In this document: one piece after another, positions 60,443-64,000 of the stretch | Position numbering within the stretch: position 1 is the first letter of the stretch | Layout of the letters: every line of letters begins with the position of its first letter | Origin: JAJDNH01 sp964552395 | GTDB taxonomy: Bacteria > Acidobacteriota > Thermoanaerobaculia > Thermoanaerobaculales > Sulfomarinibacteraceae | Assembly: GCA_964552395.1 (NCBI GenBank) | Contig: CAZKGM010000015.1 | Location: 1-64,000, forward strand | Direction: 5' to 3' | DNA length: 64,000 bases | Program-made: the position numbers and the translations under genes | The notes under the pieces: generated by a model | Seen by the model: only the letters and a program-made list of their open reading frames with translations | The model's database searches: none | Told to the model about the DNA's origin: nothing

Positions 60443-61567
60443 TCAGTACCGCAGCAGCGCGGCGATCGAGTCGACCTCTCGCAGGTTGTCCGCGGCAGGT
60501 CCGTCCACCATCTCGACCCTCCCGCCCATGTCCAGCACCGCCTGACTCAGGCGGTCCACGAACCGCTTCACGCTCTCCAGAGGCTCTCCACACATCGGGC
60601 ACCTCTCCTGGTCGGTCGCCGTGAACGCGCCGCAACCGCGGCACTCCCAACCGGAGGCTTCGGTGCCCTTGGCGTAGAAGAGCTTCCACACGCGGCCACG
60701 GCTGAGCGCATCGACCACGGCATCCAGCCCTGAAACCGCCTTGCCGCCGCCGTGCAGCTCGGAAAGCAGGCCCGTCACCAGCTCCTGCTCCTGCTCGCGC
60801 TCCATCTCCTCCTGCACCTCCCGGACACGATCCAGTACTTCCTGAACCGTCGCCGTTACTGCCATATTGATCGTTTTCAACAGCTTGCCGTGCACTCGGC
60901 GTGGCAGCAGGCGCGCCACCTGTCCGGCCGCCTCGGTCGGCCCCGCGACAATCAACCTGTCGAACGGCATCTTGAGCGACAGGTCGAAGAGGGCATCGAC
61001 TACCCGCTTGGCGTGCAATGCCACCTCTCTGTCGTGGTGGCGCTGAAACCTCGCCTGAGACCACCACTGGTCGGTGCCGGTCGTTTGAGCTCTGGTGCTG
61101 GTGGCCGACAGGAGGTCGGTCCGCTCGACAATCTCGCCGAGGTAGACGGTGAAGATGCGGGCACGCTTCTTCCCCGTCAGCACCACCGCGAAACGCTCAT
61201 ACTCGTCGAGCGCCTCGACGACCGGACGGAGGAACGCGCCGCGCCGCCAGTGCACCGAGGGCGCGATGTCAACCTGGATGGTGTGCACCTCTGCCACCCC
61301 GGTCGCCGGATGCACCACGACGAGGGCGGTCCTCCCTCTTGGCTCGAGCTGATCCACGAGACTGAGTGCACCCTCGCACGCCGTTGCCAGGTCGCCGTCA
61401 TCGCCATGCGAGGAGCGAAGCTCCTTCAGCATGGCCTCGGCCTGGACCACATACCCACGCCTGCGGTGCGACGGCCGGTTCTGGTCCGTCGCCACGTAGA
61501 GGGTCAGCGTCAGTGCCTCGTGCTCGGTCAAACGATGCAGCCGCCGAAGGACAGCTCGATCCAGCAT
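60443..61567 (-). CDS. baeRF-family protein (release-factor-like) with zinc ribbon
   Basis: A 374-residue protein of the bacterial archaeo-eukaryotic release factor-like (baeRF) group as I recognise it. An N-terminal region carries a TLTLYVATDQNR segment, followed by a mid domain with HHDREVALHAKRVV and MPFDRLIVAGPTEAAG, typical of the eRF1 central fold. A long coiled coil (VLDRVREVQEEMEREQEQELV) and a C-terminal zinc ribbon (CRGCG ... CPMCG) complete it. No catalytic GGQ motif for peptide release is seen. A ribosome-associated stress or rescue role has been proposed for such proteins; here it is inference. ATG at 61567 lies 4 bp after GGGAGGT. It stands 64 bp downstream of the SpoU-type gene on the same strand. 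Confidence 0.75.
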   Translation of the reverse strand: MLDRAVLRRLHRLTEHEALTLTLYVATDQNRPSHRRRGYVVQAEAMLKELRSSHGDDGDLATACEGALSLVDQLEPRGRTALVVVHPATGVAEVHTIQVDIAPSVHWRRGAFLRPVVEALDEYERFAVVLTGKKRARIFTVYLGEIVERTDLLSATSTRAQTTGTDQWWSQARFQRHHDREVALHAKRVVDALFDLSLKMPFDRLIVAGPTEAAGQVARLLPRRVHGKLLKTINMAVTATVQEVLDRVREVQEEMEREQEQELVTGLLSELHGGGKAVSGLDAVVDALSRGRVWKLFYAKGTEASGWECRGCGAFTATDQERCPMCGEPLESVKRFVDRLSQAVLDMGGRVEMVDGPAADNLREVDSIAALLRY

Positions 61568-61631
61568 GGTCACCTCCCGTCGCCCGAGTTGTCTGGCTCT
61601 CCTTCCAATATACGTCGGCTGCGCAAGGGGG

Positions 61632-62426
61632 TCAGCAGGAACGGCTCACACGGAGGTGTTGGAGAATGATTCCGGCTGCCACGGCCACGTTGAGAGACTC
61701 CACGCCGCGGCCGACCGGCACCGTGACCACGCCGTCGGCAAGGCCGACGAGGGCGGGGTCGAGGCCCATACCCTCGCTGCCGAGAAGCACGATCAGCGGC
61801 CGCCGAGGCTGCCAAGGCTCGATCGCCAAGCCGTCCGCGCCGGTGGCCCACACCTCTCCGCCGTGCCGTCGGACGCGCTCAGCCGCCGTACCCGCCCCGA
61901 CGCCGGTCTCCACAGGCACCCGGAACACGGCGGCCGCCGAACCGCGGACCGCGAGTGGCGAGTACGGGTCTGCGCAGCCCGGTGAGAGCAGTACAGCCTC
62001 GGCACCGAGTCCCGCGGCAGCACGAATGATGGCGCCGACGTTCCCGGGATCCTGAATCCGGTCCAGGAAGACGGCACAACCCTCCCGCCCGCTCCACGGC
62101 GGCGGCTCCGGCTCGGAGGCAACGGCCAGAACACCCTGCGAATGGCGAGTCGGCGCCAGCTGCTCCAGCACCCGCTCATCGACGACGAACGCCCGCTCTG
62201 CCGCGTGCAACCACGAGCCTGCCCACGCAGCCCCGGCGGTCGGTTCGTCGAGGTAGAGCTCGTGAATCGGAACTCCCCATCTGACAAGGTCGTCGAGCAG
62301 CCTTCTGCCGTCGATGACCACCTCACCTGGAGCGCGCTCGTGGAGCCGCCGACGCAGCCGCTTGAGCCGCTCGCTATGCCGCCCCAGACGCTCCAGGTGA
62401 CCGGAAACCCCATCAGTCATGTTCAT
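61632..62426 (-). CDS. SpoU/TrmH-family RNA 2'-O-methyltransferase
   Basis: A 264-residue SPOUT methyltransferase. An N-terminal substrate-binding part (LKRLRRRLHERAPGEVVIDGRRLLDDLV) is followed by the catalytic domain with motif 1 FLDRIQDPGNVGAIIRAAA, motif 2 VLLGSEGMGLDP and motif 3 PVGRGVESLNVAVAAGI, which form the trefoil knot that binds SAM. RNA target (tRNA or 23S rRNA) cannot be told. ATG 62426 or 62420; on the coding strand TACAAT lies 12 bp before 62426, and the leader is very short. Divergent from the aminotransferase at 62941. Confidence 0.92.
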   Translation of the reverse strand: MNMTDGVSGHLERLGRHSERLKRLRRRLHERAPGEVVIDGRRLLDDLVRWGVPIHELYLDEPTAGAAWAGSWLHAAERAFVVDERVLEQLAPTRHSQGVLAVASEPEPPPWSGREGCAVFLDRIQDPGNVGAIIRAAAGLGAEAVLLSPGCADPYSPLAVRGSAAAVFRVPVETGVGAGTAAERVRRHGGEVWATGADGLAIEPWQPRRPLIVLLGSEGMGLDPALVGLADGVVTVPVGRGVESLNVAVAAGIILQHLRVSRSC

Positions 62427-62438
62427 CGTCCGTTCTGC

Positions 62439-62444
62439 ATTGTA
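62439..62444 (-). promoter_or_regulatory. Possible -10 element (TACAAT)
   Basis: TACAAT on the minus strand, 12 bp before the SpoU-type start, with TTACCC 18 bp further upstream as a weak -35. The leader would be only a few nucleotides. Confidence 0.4.
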
Positions 62445-62490
62445 GCCAGTGTCATTCGCCACGGGTAACGGCGGGAAGACCCGGAAACCG

Positions 62491-62776
62491 ATAACCACAC
62501 AGGTACAGAAGAACAAAACCACGGATTACACGGATTTACACCGATTGGGAGAGGAAGATCGACAAACCGTTTGCTGCCCCGCGCGGCAGTCCCTCCGAGG
62601 TCGACTCCAGACCCCCAAGTCCGACAAGAATCGATGCCGCTCTCTTCTACAATCCGTGAAATCCGTGAAATCCGTGATTCATCTCCTCTCCCCGTGGTCG
62701 AGAGAAAAACCCGTTTCTTCTTGCTCTTTTCTGCCTCTTTGCCCTCTCTGTGTTCTCTGAGCCTCTGTGGTTGGTT
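62491..62776. repeat. Interspersed intergenic inverted-repeat tract
   Basis: AT-richer tract with a left part (AACCACACAGGTACAGAAG, then CACGGATTACACGGATTTAC) and a right part with three near-copies of ATCCGTGA (62652-62678) and a pyrimidine-rich run ending TCTGTGGTTGGTT at 62776. The two parts are broadly reverse complementary (ACGGATT against AATCCGT; AACCACA against TGTGGTT). It resembles the tracts at 20341 and 24640 in style, and fills the divergent gap between two genes. Confidence 0.65.
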
Positions 62777-62806
62777 CCCATCCGAGGCTGTAGGAAAACG
62801 GGGGTA

Positions 62807-62839
62807 TTGAACCTCGGGGGTTTCTGCGATAATCCCCCG
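62807..62839 (+). promoter_or_regulatory. Candidate promoter overlapping a hairpin
   Basis: TTGAAC (62807-62812) and GATAAT (62828-62833) are 15 bp apart, short for a standard promoter. The -10 sits in the loop of a CGGGGG/CCCCCG inverted repeat (62815-62820 and 62834-62839), which might be an operator. The start codon of the aminotransferase is about 100 bp downstream. Confidence 0.35.
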
Positions 62840-62940
62840 GACAGCGACCTCGGATCCCAGCCGTGGAACCCGAGGCAGGACCTGGAGAGCGATCCGTGTG
62901 AGCAACGGACATGTCTCCAAGAAAGGACCGAGCCGATCCC

Positions 62941-64000
62941 ATGACGATTTCCCAGATCGGACGCACCATCGGCGCGTCGGTCACCCTCAAGCTCAACGAG
63001 ACGGCGGCGATTCTCAGGGCGAAAGGGGACCCCGTGATTCACCTCGGAGGGGGCGAGCCGAAGGGACGCGCCCCCATCGACGCCATCCTCGGCGCAGCCG
63101 CCCTGCTGAGCTCGGGGGAGGTCCGCTACACGCCGGCGGACGGCATCCCGGCGCTCAAGAAAGCGATCATCCGCTACACCGAGGAGTTCTACGGACGCTC
63201 CCCCGCCCCCGAGAACGTCATGGCGTCGGGCGGCGCAAAGCAGGCGATCATGGTCTGCCTACAGGCCATCCTCAACCCTCAGGAGGAGGTCATCTTCCCG
63301 GCCCCGTACTGGGTGAGCTATCCCGACATGGTGAGGCTGGTGGGCGGTGTTCCGGTCCCGGTCACGCCCGAGGACGGCGGCTTCATCCCCCGCCTCCAGG
63401 ACATCGAGCAGGTTCTCAGCCCATACACTCGGGCCGTGATCATTAACAGCCCCAACAACCCCAGCGGCGCCGTCTACCCGGAGTCGTTCATCGCCGAGAT
63501 GGTCGAGCTGTGCGAACGGCGCGGGCTGTACCTGATCATGGACGACATCTACCACCGCCTCATCTTCGACGGCCGCCAGCCGGTGAGCTGCTACGCGCAT
63601 GCCAAGGACCACACCGAGAGCTCGAAGCTGGTCGTCATCAACGGCGTCTCCAAGCAGTACGCCATGACCGGCTTCAGGATCGGCTGGGCGGTGGCCAACC
63701 GCCGGCTCATCGAGGTCATGACCAACATCCAGGGTCACCAGACCTCGGGGCCCTCTGCTCTCCTACAGCATGCGGCGGTGGGTGCGATCAACGGCATCCA
63801 GTCGAGCGTCTCCAACCTCCGCATGACCCTGGAGAACAACCGCAACGTCCTCGTCGATCGGCTGCGCTCCTTTGCCGGCGTCAAGATCGAAGAGCCCGGG
63901 GGAACGTTCTACAGCTTCCCCGACTTCAGCGCCTACTCGAAGAACTCGGTGAAGCTCGCCGAGCTCCTGCTCGAGAAGGTGCAGGTGGTCACCGTCCCCG
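62941..64000 (+). CDS. Class I aminotransferase, partial (cut by window end)
   Basis: The first 353 residues of a fold-type I aminotransferase; the frame is open to the window end, so about 40-50 residues are missing. Visible motifs are HLGGGEPKG (substrate loop), YTPADGIPALK, the cofactor contacts in ASGGAKQAIM, NSPNNPSG, the PLP ring Asp in IMDDIY and the PLP lysine at about 238 in VSKQYAMTGFRIGW. The pattern fits the aspartate/prephenate aminotransferase type I-beta subgroup (AspC-like of Thermus type). ATG at 62941; AAAGGA is rather far upstream. It is divergent from the SpoU-type gene. Confidence 0.9.
   Translation, partial: MTISQIGRTIGASVTLKLNETAAILRAKGDPVIHLGGGEPKGRAPIDAILGAAALLSSGEVRYTPADGIPALKKAIIRYTEEFYGRSPAPENVMASGGAKQAIMVCLQAILNPQEEVIFPAPYWVSYPDMVRLVGGVPVPVTPEDGGFIPRLQDIEQVLSPYTRAVIINSPNNPSGAVYPESFIAEMVELCERRGLYLIMDDIYHRLIFDGRQPVSCYAHAKDHTESSKLVVINGVSKQYAMTGFRIGWAVANRRLIEVMTNIQGHQTSGPSALLQHAAVGAINGIQSSVSNLRMTLENNRNVLVDRLRSFAGVKIEEPGGTFYSFPDFSAYSKNSVKLAELLLEKVQVVTVP

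Noticed and set aside
1..64000. tRNA, rRNA, CRISPR arrays, insertion sequences and attachment sites
   Set aside because: I looked for their typical motifs on both strands while reading and saw none; a dedicated search (for example a covariance-model scan for tRNA) would be decisive.

Overview
The window is very GC-rich chromosomal DNA from a Gram-negative bacterium. It holds three tripartite-type efflux systems, an outer-membrane efflux lipoprotein, periplasmic adaptors, an exported MsrB-MsrA protein, a sigma-54 activator and several two-component and c-di-GMP proteins. The content (DUF2891, TIGR04076, a baeRF protein, a propeller/Y_Y_Y diguanylate cyclase, an OPLAH-like HyuA/HyuB pair) would suit an environmental Acidobacteriota (Thermoanaerobaculia-like) or a related deep lineage. 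That placement is inference: no rRNA, tRNA or taxonomic marker beyond uvrB was seen. No CRISPR array and no transposase was found.

Layout. 1-483: gene-free DNA made of two long imperfect hairpins. 484-768: a TIGR04076 protein. 753-6687 (minus): a five-gene operon, MacA adaptor, MacB-type ATPase, MacB-type permease, histidine kinase and NtrC-type activator. It is preceded by a near-perfect -24/-12 sigma-54 promoter (6743-6759) and a cluster of TGC-N7-GCA dyads (6825-6860), so the operon looks self-activated. 6957-7118: a stub of a flavin-reductase-like gene. 7227-14288: a glycosyltransferase, exported MsrBA, a 4-hydroxy-2-oxoglutarate-aldolase-like enzyme, an exported amidohydrolase with a discoidin-like tail, and DUF2891. 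14425-19485 (minus): a translationally coupled operon of HyuA/5-oxoprolinase A, HyuB and an NRAMP-fold transporter that lacks the usual metal ligands. 19639-24607: a CDF-like membrane protein, an unknown membrane protein, nicotinamidase and an OmpR/HK pair.

24923-42843 (all plus): glycosyltransferase, PAP2-like protein, two exported unknowns, then outer-membrane factor, adaptor, RND pump, asparagine synthetase, MsbA-like ABC exporter, second adaptor and second RND pump. The second RND gene is preceded by eight tandem copies of an 8-bp unit whose consensus is the anti-Shine-Dalgarno sequence. 43472-47047 (minus): a MocR regulator, its aminotransferase paralogue and a PhzF isomerase, headed by an array of CCAATATG boxes spaced 33 bp apart. 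47223-64000: propeller diguanylate cyclase, FAD dehydrogenase, hybrid kinase, UvrB with a small membrane protein, an HD-GYP response regulator, M1 peptidase, isochorismatase-family hydrolase, baeRF protein, SpoU methyltransferase and the start of a class I aminotransferase cut by the window end.

Dispersed features. Several intergenic gaps carry AT-richer, partly inverted repeats of one look (about 14363, 20341, 24640, 62491). An 8-bp tandem repeat family precedes two genes. The hexamer TACAAT recurs just upstream of several starts that lack a good ribosome-binding site, which suggests some leaderless transcripts.
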